The position numbers and the translations under genes were made by a program. From NCBI GenBank assembly GCA_965226945.1, contig OZ245717.1, positions 2,294,001 through 2,358,000 on the forward strand: a stretch of 64,000 nucleotides of DNA, read 5' to 3'. The notes beneath the pieces are model-generated. The model was not told where the DNA came from, did not search any database, and saw only the letters and a program-made list of their open reading frames with translations. The DNA is from SYLG01 sp965226945 (GTDB lineage: Bacteria; Planctomycetota; Planctomycetia; Gemmatales; Gemmataceae). Positions 1 to 8,100 of this stretch are shown piece after piece (the first letter of the stretch is position 1; every line of letters starts with the position of its first letter).

Positions 1-351
1 GGGATGACTCCCGGCCAATATCGTGGCGGCGGTCACAAGATCCGGATCCGCTACACGACGGTTGCATGCAGCCTTGGCCGCCTGCTCGTCGCCCTTACCG
101 ACAAGGGCGTTTGCCACATGGCTCTTGGCGACAAGGACGCGCAACTGGCTCGTGAGCTTTACTCCACATTCCCCAACGCCATCGCAGTCGTGCTCGATCC
201 AGCGCTCACTCGACGCTTGAAACGGTTGATCGCCTGCGCGGAAAAGCAGATCGACTTGAGCGCCTTCCCGCGGGACATCCGTGGCACGGCTTTTCGGCAG
301 GCGGTCTGGAAGGCATTGCAAGCGATCCCGGCCAATCAAGTAGAGGGGTAA
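1..351 (+). pseudogene. ada: Ada-type methylated-DNA methyltransferase, 3'-truncated fragment
   Basis: The reading frame is open from the first base of the window, so the gene begins upstream. The visible part resembles the C-terminal half of Ada: GMTPGQYRGGG matches the junction after the AraC-type region, and then come SLGRLLVAL, DIRGTAFRQAVWKAL and the start of the Q/A-IP segment. In intact Ada/Ogt proteins this continues into an SY-containing helix and the catalytic PCHR motif. Here it ends with IPANQVEG and a stop, so the methyl-accepting cysteine region is absent. I found no PCHR-coding stretch in the next 1 kb. It is probably a pseudogene produced by a deletion or insertion whose other flank is the methyltransferase 7 bases downstream. 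A regulator that lost repair activity is a less likely alternative. Confidence 0.75.
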
Positions 352-358
352 GTCATTC

Positions 359-1207
359 ATGACGCAAGGCGAACGAGACTATGTACTGGGCACTCACGAT
401 GAGGAACTTGAGCGCCTTGAGCTGCAGCATCGGGTCTGGCGGCCGAGGATGCTCGATGCCCTCTATCGGGCAGGAGTCACCTCCGGATCGCGCGTCATCG
501 ATGTGGGCGCGGGACCGGGTTTCGCGACTCTCGATCTGGCCGAGATCGTGGCTCGCCAAGGTGAAGTCGTCTCCGTGGAACGCTCCTCGCGATTTCTTGA
601 AGCATCGAGAGAACGGATCGCGCGGCGTGGGTTGCAACAGGTTCGCTTTCACGAACTCGACCTGATGACCGATCCCATTCCCGCCACGGGGTTCGACGCT
701 GCCTGGTGCCGGTGGGTCGCCTGCTTCGTTGCCGATCCCATGCGCTTGGTGCATGCGATCGCTTCGTCGCTACGAGTCGGCGGCAAGGTCGTATTTCACG
801 AGTATGCCGACTACGGCACCTGGCGGCTTGCGCCAAGACGGCCGGCGGTCGAGTCGTTTGTCGAACAAGTGATGGCCAGTTGGAGGGAGGCGGGCGGCGA
901 GCCCGATGTTGCCTTGCAGCTTCCATCGTTCTTGGAAGCGGCCGGTATGCGCGTGACTTTCAGTCAACCGATCATCTTCGCCGTTCACCCCGGCGACTAT
1001 CGCTGGCGCTGGCCCGCTTCATTTTTGGAAATCAACCTGAAGCGCTTACAGGAACTGGGCCGCGTCGACGCCGCCTGGTGCGATCAGGTGCAAGCCGAAT
1101 GGACCGCCGCGGAAGCCGATCCGGTAAGCCTGCTCCTGACGCCAATGGTTCTGGAAATCATCGCCGAGAAGGTTGCCGATCGATCGACTTCAGCATCCAC
1201 CAAATAG
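359..1207 (+). CDS. Class I SAM-dependent methyltransferase
   Basis: This 282-residue protein has a Rossmann-type methyltransferase core. Motif I is VIDVGAGPGFAT (about residues 45-56), followed by an acidic strand end in VVSVERS. A motif IV-like stretch FDAAWCRWVACFVADP follows, and LRVGGKVVFHEY is the usual post-motif strand. The last 120 residues are mostly helical and may form a substrate cap. The substrate cannot be told from the sequence. It starts just after the truncated ada fragment, and no strong ribosome binding site is visible, so it may be translated from an upstream transcript. It converges with the STM4011-type operon on the other strand. Confidence 0.75.
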   Translation: MTQGERDYVLGTHDEELERLELQHRVWRPRMLDALYRAGVTSGSRVIDVGAGPGFATLDLAEIVARQGEVVSVERSSRFLEASRERIARRGLQQVRFHELDLMTDPIPATGFDAAWCRWVACFVADPMRLVHAIASSLRVGGKVVFHEYADYGTWRLAPRRPAVESFVEQVMASWREAGGEPDVALQLPSFLEAAGMRVTFSQPIIFAVHPGDYRWRWPASFLEINLKRLQELGRVDAAWCDQVQAEWTAAEADPVSLLLTPMVLEIIAEKVADRSTSASTK

Positions 1208-1420
1208 GCGATCCATCGCCATGATTTCGGCCACTTTGGCATAGCAAATAATGGCTATCGCCTCCTTAAGGATTCCGGCAAATTCGCCTTCGATGGTCAC
1301 ACTGAACGCTTCAAGATCACCAGTCGTTTCGGCCATCACGCGTGCAATCCTGAAGGACTGGGTGAAGCCGACAGCAGTGTAGTTGAACCGACCCCTGTGG
1401 CCCAAACCGCCTACGTCTCA

Positions 1421-2293
1421 TCAACGTGCTGAAAGCGACAAGCTCGTCAGCGGAATTCTCTCAAGAACTCCCTCGCCGAAATGGCGGACGAGGTTGAGCT
1501 TTTTGAGATTGCTGTACCCAATGTAGCAGCCGCAGTTCGCATGGGAACAGGTGCGCGGCCGAAGCCGTTCGCGCCAGTTCGCCTCGCCGATGTTGCCAAT
1601 CACCTCTTTGAGGAAATGGCAGCGGCGAATGTCGCCTGAGCCATCGACCGTGATGCTCGTCTCCCCCGCATCGCAGAATTCCCCCAGGCTGGGATGGTAG
1701 GTGTTGTTGATGGGAAACAAGGGATCGATATCGGTCAAAAATTCGACCTCCTTTTCCTGATAATAATTTTTCTCTCGTTTATAGGCATTGATCCATAGAT
1801 AAACTCCTTCAGGGAGTTCCTTCTTGAGCTGATCAATTTCTTGGAAATGCTCTTTCAGGCCCACGACGCCCACGCTGAGACGGATCCTCCGTTCATGAAG
1901 AACACGAGCCTTTGCCATGAACGCGTCGCGGTTCGTCTCGCTGGGATGATAGGTTGCCCAGAAGGCGATTTTTCCATGGTTGGCCCGATCGACCCAGTCC
2001 AGTTTGCAGGAGAGGTTGGTCTGAATGGCCACGCTTGCAACCTGGGCCTCATGCGAAAGCGAGACCATCGCATCGCGATACCACGGCCGCACAAGGGCCT
2101 CGCCCCAGGGGGTGAAAAGGATGCGAAACTGGACGGCAGACTCGCGACGAATCCAGGCAAGAAATCGCTCCAGGGCCAGACGATCGGGTTCGAGGTCGGC
2201 GTGCGATTCGTGGCGCTTGGCAAAGGGACAGTAATGGCAGCCATAGTTGCAACTGGAGAGCGGGCCGCGATAAAGCACGCGCAAGTTTAACAT
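1421..2293 (-). CDS. STM4011-family radical SAM protein
   Basis: This 290-residue protein carries the radical SAM cluster motif CNYGCHYC (Cys15, Cys19, Cys22) near the N terminus. The C-terminal third has more cysteines (EFCDAG, RRCHF, RTCSHANCGCY) that could bind an auxiliary iron-sulfur cluster, as in SPASM/twitch enzymes. Size, motif spacing and neighbours fit the family named after Salmonella STM4011, which has no known reaction. It is the last gene of a minus-strand operon and its start overlaps the end of the STM4012-type gene by 7 bases, which implies translational coupling. The family call comes from recall of the gene order as well as motifs. The radical SAM fold itself is clear. Confidence 0.85.
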   Translation of the reverse strand: MLNLRVLYRGPLSSCNYGCHYCPFAKRHESHADLEPDRLALERFLAWIRRESAVQFRILFTPWGEALVRPWYRDAMVSLSHEAQVASVAIQTNLSCKLDWVDRANHGKIAFWATYHPSETNRDAFMAKARVLHERRIRLSVGVVGLKEHFQEIDQLKKELPEGVYLWINAYKREKNYYQEKEVEFLTDIDPLFPINNTYHPSLGEFCDAGETSITVDGSGDIRRCHFLKEVIGNIGEANWRERLRPRTCSHANCGCYIGYSNLKKLNLVRHFGEGVLERIPLTSLSLSAR

Positions 2294-3615
2294 TGGCTGA
2301 ATTCCTGCAGCTCAAGCAAACGGGCCTGCGAATAGAGCGCCGGTCCAAGGAAATCCGAGCGTTCCAGGCCGGCGGCGCTGAGCCCCCAGCGGTTCGATTC
2401 GTGAATCACAAGTCCCTGATCGATCCATGGCATCAAGATGGGAAAATCCTCTTCGATTGCTGAAGCGAACTCGGTGCGGTAGGCTTCATCGGCCAGCCCG
2501 CTTTTTTGCAAGAGCGACTGAATAACAAAACGCCGCTTGCGATCCTCATCCGTCAAGCGAATGCCCCAGTGGGCCATGCCCATTTGTTCATCGCTCAGGC
2601 CGATCCAGTCGGCAAGGATCCTTTGCACCCCGTCGGCCTCGACGGCGAAGCGAGTCGAGTAATGCATGTCGCGCGTATAGGATCTGGCGCCCGCACCGAG
2701 GCCCACCATGCCGTCGCGCTGGCAGCAATAGGTGGGGCCTTCATTTGAGAAAGTTCCCAGGCGACGAAAGCATCGCATCGAAATCTGCTCGTAACCCGTG
2801 TTGGTCAGAAGATCCCTGCCCAGGCGGTACATCGCCAGCGTCGATTCGGCCTGCGCCCTTTGCACGTTGCCGCGCCTGGCCGCGCCTGTTTGCGGTCGCA
2901 CATAAAGCGGATAAAGAAACAGCTCTTCCGGTTCATGTTCCAGAGCACTTCGTAAAGAATGTTCCCAGCTTGCCAGGGTTTGTTCGGGCTGGCCATAGAT
3001 CAGATCGAGGTTGACGATGGGAAAACCCTCAAGCAAGGCGAGCGCTTGCTCGACCACGCGCCGTTTCTGCGGCCGCCCAATCCGGTGCGACTCCTCATCG
3101 ACAAACGACTGCACTCCCATGCTGACGCGCTCGACGCCGCGATCGCGCAGTACTCGCATGCGCTCGGCGTTCACCGTCTGCGGCGAAACCTCAACCGAGG
3201 TGGGAACGCGGCTGGGCAGCAAACCAAAACGCTTTTCAACGAACTCGAATACTCGATCGAGTTGCGCTGCATTCAGCACGGTCGGGGTGCCGCCGCCGAT
3301 GGCAAAGCGGCTGAAGGCGGCCTCGCCGAGCAGGTCGGCGATGCGGTTGGCCTGCCTTTCAAGCGAATGCAAATAGGCCTGAATGAAGTCGGGGCTAGCA
3401 TTCGCCTGGGTGAACAGGTTGCAAAAACCGCAGCGCATCTCGCAAAAAGGAATGTGGATATAGAGAAAGAGCGCATCGCGCTGTTCGGCTTGCCACACCG
3501 GTTCAAGATCTACGGGAGGTTCGAACGGCCCATAAGCCGATTTGTGCGGATAGGAGTAAGAGTAGGCGACATAGGGATCGGCACCGCTTCGATCGATTAA
3601 GGGGAGTGTTTTCAT
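2287..3615 (-). CDS. STM4012-family (HemN-like) radical SAM protein
   Basis: This 442-residue radical SAM protein has CEMRCGFCNLF (Cys58, Cys62, Cys65) after an IHIPF strand, as in the HemN/HemW group. Other HemN-like features are GGGTPTVLN, VEVSPQTVN, RVSMGVQSF and NLDLIYGQPEQT. HemN-like proteins include coproporphyrinogen dehydrogenase and heme chaperones, but the N-terminal extension (about 48 residues before the core) and the operon context point to the STM4012 family of unknown substrate. Its start overlaps the preceding STM4013-type gene by 4 bases (ATGA). A heme role is unlikely because no other heme gene is nearby. Confidence 0.85.
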   Translation of the reverse strand: MKTLPLIDRSGADPYVAYSYSYPHKSAYGPFEPPVDLEPVWQAEQRDALFLYIHIPFCEMRCGFCNLFTQANASPDFIQAYLHSLERQANRIADLLGEAAFSRFAIGGGTPTVLNAAQLDRVFEFVEKRFGLLPSRVPTSVEVSPQTVNAERMRVLRDRGVERVSMGVQSFVDEESHRIGRPQKRRVVEQALALLEGFPIVNLDLIYGQPEQTLASWEHSLRSALEHEPEELFLYPLYVRPQTGAARRGNVQRAQAESTLAMYRLGRDLLTNTGYEQISMRCFRRLGTFSNEGPTYCCQRDGMVGLGAGARSYTRDMHYSTRFAVEADGVQRILADWIGLSDEQMGMAHWGIRLTDEDRKRRFVIQSLLQKSGLADEAYRTEFASAIEEDFPILMPWIDQGLVIHESNRWGLSAAGLERSDFLGPALYSQARLLELQEFSQC

Positions 3616-4415
3616 GGGAGCGGCTCCCAGAGGAACTCGGCGTAAGGCACATTCCAGACCACCGGATGAGCGAGGCGGTGCCCGGCAAAACCGTCTTCAC
3701 CGTAGGCGGTGCCATGATCGGAACAGACGATGCCAAACCCGCTTCCGCGCTTTTGCAAACAGTCAAACAACGCAGGCATGCAAGAGTCGACATATTCGAG
3801 CGCCGCCTTTTGCGTGAGAGCGCTATCGGTGGTCGCACCTTCCAGGTAGATGCAGTTGGGTTGATGCAAGGCCGAGACATTGATGAAGAGAAACACACGG
3901 CGATCAGGAGACAAAGCATTCAAGCGTTCAACCGCAAGCGCGACCTGGTTCGCGGTCGAATCGCGCTCGGTGACGCCCAGGCGAGGCGACCAGTGGCTCT
4001 CGTGAAAATAGCCGGGAAACTGACTTCCAAGCGGCGATTGCTTGTTGAAGAAACCGACGCCGCCGATGCAAACAGTGTGGTAACCACATCGTGACAATCC
4101 CTCTACAAGATTATCCCCATCCAAGATGGCGGTATTGAACGTGGTCGTTTCGCTTCCGGGAAAACGCAGGGCAAACGGCCGCGGGTGCAGGCCGGGCGTG
4201 GCGGGCGTCGGCAGGAAGCCGGCAAAGAAAGCGGCATGAGCCGCGAAAGTGAACGAGCCCGGAGTGTGGCGCAGTTCCCAACCGCTCTCGGGAAGAAGGG
4301 CGGCCAGATGAGGCGTTCTCCCCTGGCGCCAGGCATCCTGGGCCACGTCGTAGCGCAGTGTATCCAGCGTCATGAACAGAATGTCGCGCCGGCCGATCAC
4401 TTCGTTGAGATTCAT
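3612..4415 (-). CDS. STM4013-family hydrolase, alkaline phosphatase/sulfatase fold
   Basis: This 267-residue protein shows the start of the alkaline phosphatase/sulfatase superfamily, FMTLDTLRYD, in which the Asp is a metal ligand and the Thr sits at the nucleophile position. Near the end, SDHGTAYGEDGFAGHR supplies the second metal-binding Asp-His and a further His. It is much shorter than true sulfatases and has no signal peptide, so it should act in the cytoplasm. Whether it removes phosphate or sulfate, or transfers it, is not known. It overlaps both neighbours by 4 bases, which places it in the same translationally coupled unit as the radical SAM and ATP-grasp genes. Confidence 0.8.
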   Translation of the reverse strand: MNLNEVIGRRDILFMTLDTLRYDVAQDAWRQGRTPHLAALLPESGWELRHTPGSFTFAAHAAFFAGFLPTPATPGLHPRPFALRFPGSETTTFNTAILDGDNLVEGLSRCGYHTVCIGGVGFFNKQSPLGSQFPGYFHESHWSPRLGVTERDSTANQVALAVERLNALSPDRRVFLFINVSALHQPNCIYLEGATTDSALTQKAALEYVDSCMPALFDCLQKRGSGFGIVCSDHGTAYGEDGFAGHRLAHPVVWNVPYAEFLWEPLP

Positions 4416-5572
4416 GGCCGCACTGGCTCCGTCATGAGCGAATCGACGGCGGCCTCATACGTGGAGAGACCCCGGGCATCGGTGATGCCGTGGAGCTGAT
4501 TGCCAAAGGCGTTGACTTCCAGCACGCCCCATCGTTTCCAGTCGGCATGCAGGAGCATGTCGATTCCCAGAGTATAGGAGTCAGGAAAACAGGCCGCCGC
4601 CTGCTCTGCCGTTTCGATCAATCGCCCCCAGCGAGTTCCCAGTCTCGCGATGATCGGCTGGAGCACTAGTCGCCGATTGCCCAGGTTGAGATTGGTGAAG
4701 GTGTGATGGCTGCCGCGCGCCACGGCATGAGTCGCCTTGCCCGCGATCGTCACGATGCGCAAATCGAAGTTGTGTCCCTGATCTCGCGCCTTGGGCAACC
4801 ATGCTTCCGCATGAAGGCCTTCGTGAACGAGGCGGTTGACCAGGTAGGCAATTTCCGTTTCGTCGCGCAAATAGCGCGGTTTCTTGGCGGCATAAAGACT
4901 ACTTTTGCCATCCGTAAATTCTTCTAAAACGGTGGCGAAAGCGCGCGTCCCCATTTTGCTCCAGTGAATCGCCATGCACCCGGCGCCGCCTGAGCCATGC
5001 CGCAACTTCACCATGACGCGCCCACGCGAACGAAATCGCTCGCGGATCGATTCATAATCCACGACTTCGTCGGCAAACTCCGGCACCGGCAAACCGTGGT
5101 GCTGCAAGTGCGAGAGGGTCGCGGTCTTGTCATATTGCAGGGCAATCTCGCTGGCTTGATTGAGGTAGTGGCAATTGCCAAGCCGCAGGGCGCCGGCTGA
5201 TTTCAATAATCTCTCGAACCCCCAGTGGGCCTGCCTGGGAGCATGAAGCAGGCCGCGTTCGAATGGCAGAGCGTCAACCTGGTCCGGCTCGATCACGGGA
5301 TACGAATTCTGGTGCGCCTGCGCGTAACCCAGCTTCAAAAGCAGCCGATAGGTTCGAGGATTTTCGGCGGCACTTTCCAGCCGTACATGGCAACCCGCCG
5401 CCCTAGTAGGCAACGGGTTGTCCCCAAGCAAATCCTCGTAAGAGATATGACTAGGCACGACCCGGTGCCGCGCCAGGGCGGCTTTCCAGGCTTCGACTCG
5501 GCGACAACCGGGGTTGCCGACGATGGCCCAGCCTCGATCACTCGCTGACATAGATGCTGCGCCATTCTCCAT
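4412..5572 (-). CDS. STM4014-family ATP-grasp protein
   Basis: The central and C-terminal parts look like an ATP-grasp ligase: VMVKLRHGSGGAGCMAI is the glycine-rich lid, FDLRIVTIAGKATHAVAR is a core strand pair, and GIDMLL...VLEVNAFGNQLHG contains the metal-binding E-x-N. Such enzymes join a carboxylate to an amine, thiol or hydroxyl through an acyl phosphate. The open frame runs up to 5632. I chose the ATG at 5572 because AGGAAG lies 5-6 bases before it. The ATG at 5551 (MSASDRGW) is also possible. Either start lies inside the end of the LRR gene. ATP-grasp, two radical SAM proteins and a phosphatase-fold protein together suggest a small-molecule or peptide modification pathway. Confidence 0.78.
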   Translation of the reverse strand: MENGAASMSASDRGWAIVGNPGCRRVEAWKAALARHRVVPSHISYEDLLGDNPLPTRAAGCHVRLESAAENPRTYRLLLKLGYAQAHQNSYPVIEPDQVDALPFERGLLHAPRQAHWGFERLLKSAGALRLGNCHYLNQASEIALQYDKTATLSHLQHHGLPVPEFADEVVDYESIRERFRSRGRVMVKLRHGSGGAGCMAIHWSKMGTRAFATVLEEFTDGKSSLYAAKKPRYLRDETEIAYLVNRLVHEGLHAEAWLPKARDQGHNFDLRIVTIAGKATHAVARGSHHTFTNLNLGNRRLVLQPIIARLGTRWGRLIETAEQAAACFPDSYTLGIDMLLHADWKRWGVLEVNAFGNQLHGITDARGLSTYEAAVDSLMTEPVRP

Positions 5573-6455
5573 CCGCTTCCTGGGGATCGTCGGCGATGAC
5601 CTCGCAGGACAACTCCTTGCGCAACTGTGCAACCATCTCTTCCGACAGATAATGGTGGCTCAAGTCAAGCGTTTTGAGTTGCGGATAGCGCTTCAGTTCC
5701 AAAAGCGATCGCGCTCCCACATCGGACAGGTTGCCCTTCGATAGATCGAGCTTGGTCAACCGGCTCATGAGCGGCGCGTTGACGATCAGCGGCACGAATT
5801 CGTCGATCCCATCGCAATTGCAAATGCCAAGCGACGTAAGCTTCGGGAAAAATCCCCCGCCAAGCAAGGGCTGAAGGTCTTCCGGCGTGCCGTTCCAGCC
5901 ATAGCCAACATCGCCAATCCAGAGTTCCAGCGTTTTCAAGTTGGGGAATTCGCAGCGGGTGAGTTCCCTGAGGATGGACCGGGGCAGTCCGCCCGTCTGA
6001 ATTCCCAAGATCTCAAGAGAGCTGTTTTTGACGGTCGAAAATGTCAGACCGCTTCCCCCTCGTACCCAGAATTCTTTGAGCTTCGAGTAAGCCAGGAGCA
6101 GGGGGGCCACATCACCTTGCTCGATCCAGGACATTTCATTTTCTTCAAAGGAAATGTCTCCCAGAAATAGGCCCGTCACTTTGGGAAAGGAGCTCGACAG
6201 GTTCGCCAGGGCATCGATCACTTCGGTGGCCTTGTCGGCGGGCTCTGAACCCCACAAACCGATCACAATCGCCTTGAGTTGAGCGGCCTCGGGTACTGCC
6301 GCCAATTCCTCCAGCATCTCGCCAATACTCTCCGCCCCCTCGTCCCAGCTACTCTTGATCCGGTAGCTCTTGTCCGGCCCGACCCAGTCATCTTCGGATT
6401 GAAAATCGACCACGGGCTGGCCGTGAAACTCGTCAAGATGCTCGCCAATTGTCAT
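5538..6455 (-). CDS. STM4015-family leucine-rich-repeat protein
   Basis: This 305-residue protein starts with EHLDEFHGQPVVDF and continues with leucine-rich repeats of irregular length (LKEFWVRGG, LEILGIQTGGL, LKTLELWIG, LTSLGICNC, LTKLDLSKGNLSD, LKTLDLSHHYLSE). No catalytic motif, signal peptide or membrane segment is visible, so it is probably a cytoplasmic binding scaffold. It fits the STM4015 family that accompanies STM4011-4014. AGGAG lies 9 bases before the start. Its end overlaps the ATP-grasp gene. It could recruit a partner protein, or itself be the modified substrate; the sequence does not decide this. Confidence 0.78.
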   Translation of the reverse strand: MTIGEHLDEFHGQPVVDFQSEDDWVGPDKSYRIKSSWDEGAESIGEMLEELAAVPEAAQLKAIVIGLWGSEPADKATEVIDALANLSSSFPKVTGLFLGDISFEENEMSWIEQGDVAPLLLAYSKLKEFWVRGGSGLTFSTVKNSSLEILGIQTGGLPRSILRELTRCEFPNLKTLELWIGDVGYGWNGTPEDLQPLLGGGFFPKLTSLGICNCDGIDEFVPLIVNAPLMSRLTKLDLSKGNLSDVGARSLLELKRYPQLKTLDLSHHYLSEEMVAQLRKELSCEVIADDPQEADGEWRSIYVSE

Positions 6456-6484
6456 GAGAGGGATCTCCTAGGTTTCCAGCAGGG

Positions 6485-7498
6485 CTACGTTTCAATCAAG
6501 GGATGATAATCATCGGGAATATCAAACCCCGCGATCCAGGCGGCCGCCTGATGACAGGTAGCCGTGGCGGGCGGCACACGCAAAAAATACTGGCGTTTTG
6601 TTGAAGGGCAAAAACAAGACAGGGTCACCAGCGGCTCGTCCTCGCTCATCTCGACGCGTAGCAGTTGGCGCGGACCGCCTGGGTCGACATCGTTATCGAG
6701 CACTTCGGCCTGCGCTTCCTGCATGAAGCGGGCCACGCCAAAACGATTGACGAGCACGCGACGGCGCTCGGCATTGGATTCCGAGAGGATTTCCGCCACC
6801 TGAATCGTTTCGGGGTGACACAAGATCCGTTCATCGATGCGCACCCCTTGCCAGCGAATGTCGACTCCTTCAAGCGATGCGGGCAGTTTCTTCGAGTCCG
6901 CCACACCGCATTGCGCCAGATCGATCCAGCCACTGATGCGAAGGCCATCCGGAAGTGTCATCAAGTTGGGGCAATCACGAAGATTCACCGCAGCCAACCG
7001 ACCCAGATATTCCGGAAGGTAAGTCAGGGCGGCACAGCCGCGTAAATTCAGTCGGCCAGAACGGATCGCCGCTTCCTTCGGCCATTCCTTGAATGCCCAG
7101 CAGCCCGTCAGATCAAGCGACCAGACATCGAGGCCTTCAGGCAAGCGCGTCAACGACTGGCAACCTTGCAAACCAAGGTGATACACGGTCAATCCCGCGG
7201 GCAGGACTTCCAGGTCGTGGCATTGGTCGCAGCGAAGTATCGCTTCCACCTTGAGGTCGGCAGGCAGCGTCTTGATCCGGGTATTGCTCAGGTTAAGTTC
7301 GTATGCACGCAAGCCGGCGGGCAACTGCTCGATGGCGCTGCCGCTCAAGTCGAGCAGATCGCATTCGAGGTCCTCAGGCAACTGCGTCCGATCGAAATGG
7401 ACTAACGAAAACTCACCTAGCAACCGAGTCCCGGGAGGCAGGGCGTCCGCGTTAAGCAGTGAAATGGCTTCCTTGGCCGAGATGGGCTTCGATCTCAC
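6485..7498 (-). CDS. Leucine-rich repeat protein with C-terminal DUF6745-like domain
   Basis: Residues about 30-215 are short leucine-rich repeats of about 20 residues (LPAGLRAYELNLSNTRIKTLP, LPAGLTVYHLGLQGC, LPEGLDVWSLDLTGC, LPDGLRISGWIDLAQC). The C-terminal 120 residues (SNAERRRVLVNRFG, RQLLRVEMSEDEPLVTLSCF, YFLRVPPATATCHQAAAWIAG) match what I recall of DUF6745, an uncharacterised domain often found behind such repeats. The start is GTG at 7498. It lies 5 bases after the small His-rich gene and 29 bases before the STM4015-type gene, so it probably shares their transcript. The function is unknown. Confidence 0.75.
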   Translation of the reverse strand: MRSKPISAKEAISLLNADALPPGTRLLGEFSLVHFDRTQLPEDLECDLLDLSGSAIEQLPAGLRAYELNLSNTRIKTLPADLKVEAILRCDQCHDLEVLPAGLTVYHLGLQGCQSLTRLPEGLDVWSLDLTGCWAFKEWPKEAAIRSGRLNLRGCAALTYLPEYLGRLAAVNLRDCPNLMTLPDGLRISGWIDLAQCGVADSKKLPASLEGVDIRWQGVRIDERILCHPETIQVAEILSESNAERRRVLVNRFGVARFMQEAQAEVLDNDVDPGGPRQLLRVEMSEDEPLVTLSCFCPSTKRQYFLRVPPATATCHQAAAWIAGFDIPDDYHPLIET

Positions 7499-7503
7499 GG
7501 CGA

Positions 7504-7812
7504 TCAGTCCCGTACGGTGCGGATTTCCCGGGGAGAATACTCTCGTTGGCGCCAGGCCTTGTAGAAGCCCTGCGGCAGGGGAATCGGCCCATGCTCTTGA
7601 TGGATCAGAGTTGCCTCGGCGGCCACCACTTCGAGATAGAGATCGTTTTGAAATTGAAACAGCTTCGCGCTTTGGGGCTCGGCAATCCGGTGGGAATGGC
7701 CGGTCAGCTCTCCCTCGGCCAGCACAAGATGTGGTCGTTTGGCAGCACCGGGCGGGATCTGCTCCACCCTCGAAACCAGCAGATCGCCATGTCGTACAAG
7801 GAACGGGCTCAT
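7504..7812 (-). CDS. Small His-rich protein paired with DUF6745 gene
   Basis: This 102-residue protein has a beta-rich pattern with TGHSHRI near residue 38, LIHQEHG near residue 69, and the ending QREYSPREIRTVRD. The HxH plus HxEH arrangement resembles a cupin-like metal site. I recall small proteins of this type encoded next to DUF6745 proteins in other bacteria, but no function is known to me. It is the first gene of the minus-strand operon that runs to 1421. The ATG at 7812 has only AAGG two bases upstream, so the exact start is uncertain. Its consistent pairing with an LRR-DUF6745 protein suggests a two-protein module. Confidence 0.65.
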   Translation of the reverse strand: MSPFLVRHGDLLVSRVEQIPPGAAKRPHLVLAEGELTGHSHRIAEPQSAKLFQFQNDLYLEVVAAEATLIHQEHGPIPLPQGFYKAWRQREYSPREIRTVRD

Positions 7813-7993
7813 TGCCTTGTCTCGCTTGCCCGAAAAATCGATCCCCTCGCCGATTTTCAGCGGAGGGAGAATTACTTTTTTTTGCCGCTAAGGATTTGAC
7901 TAGGACTTACCGTTCTCTTTGCCATTCGAATGCAGTCTCGGTCCCATTTGCCCTATGCGAACCAACTTCCCCGTCGCGTGGAAAAACGAGAAA

Positions 7994-8028
7994 GGCCAGA
8001 ACGGCGCTTCCCCAGCGCTGTTCTGGCC
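7994..8028 (-). terminator. Rho-independent terminator after the SDR gene
   Basis: GGCCAGAAC (7994-8002) pairs with GTTCTGGCC (8020-8028), and an inner GCGCT/AGCGC pair extends the hairpin. Read on the minus strand it is followed by a T-rich stretch (CTCGTTTTTCC). It lies 73 bases beyond the stop of the SDR gene. Confidence 0.75.
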
Positions 8029-8100
8029 CGTTCCCTAGGAACTTGACCGACTTCGATTCCTCACCGATCGTGCTTCAACATCACTAAATTGTTCGATCGC

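Noticed and set aside
1208..1430. Open continuation of the methyltransferase frame after its stop (DFGHFGIANNGY...)
   Set aside because: It looks somewhat protein-like, but there is no start codon with a ribosome site and no recognisable family. It may be a relic, but this cannot be shown.
2287..3615. Coproporphyrinogen dehydrogenase HemN
   Set aside because: The radical SAM motif is HemN-like, but the N-terminal extension and the operon fit STM4012 better, and no heme genes are nearby.
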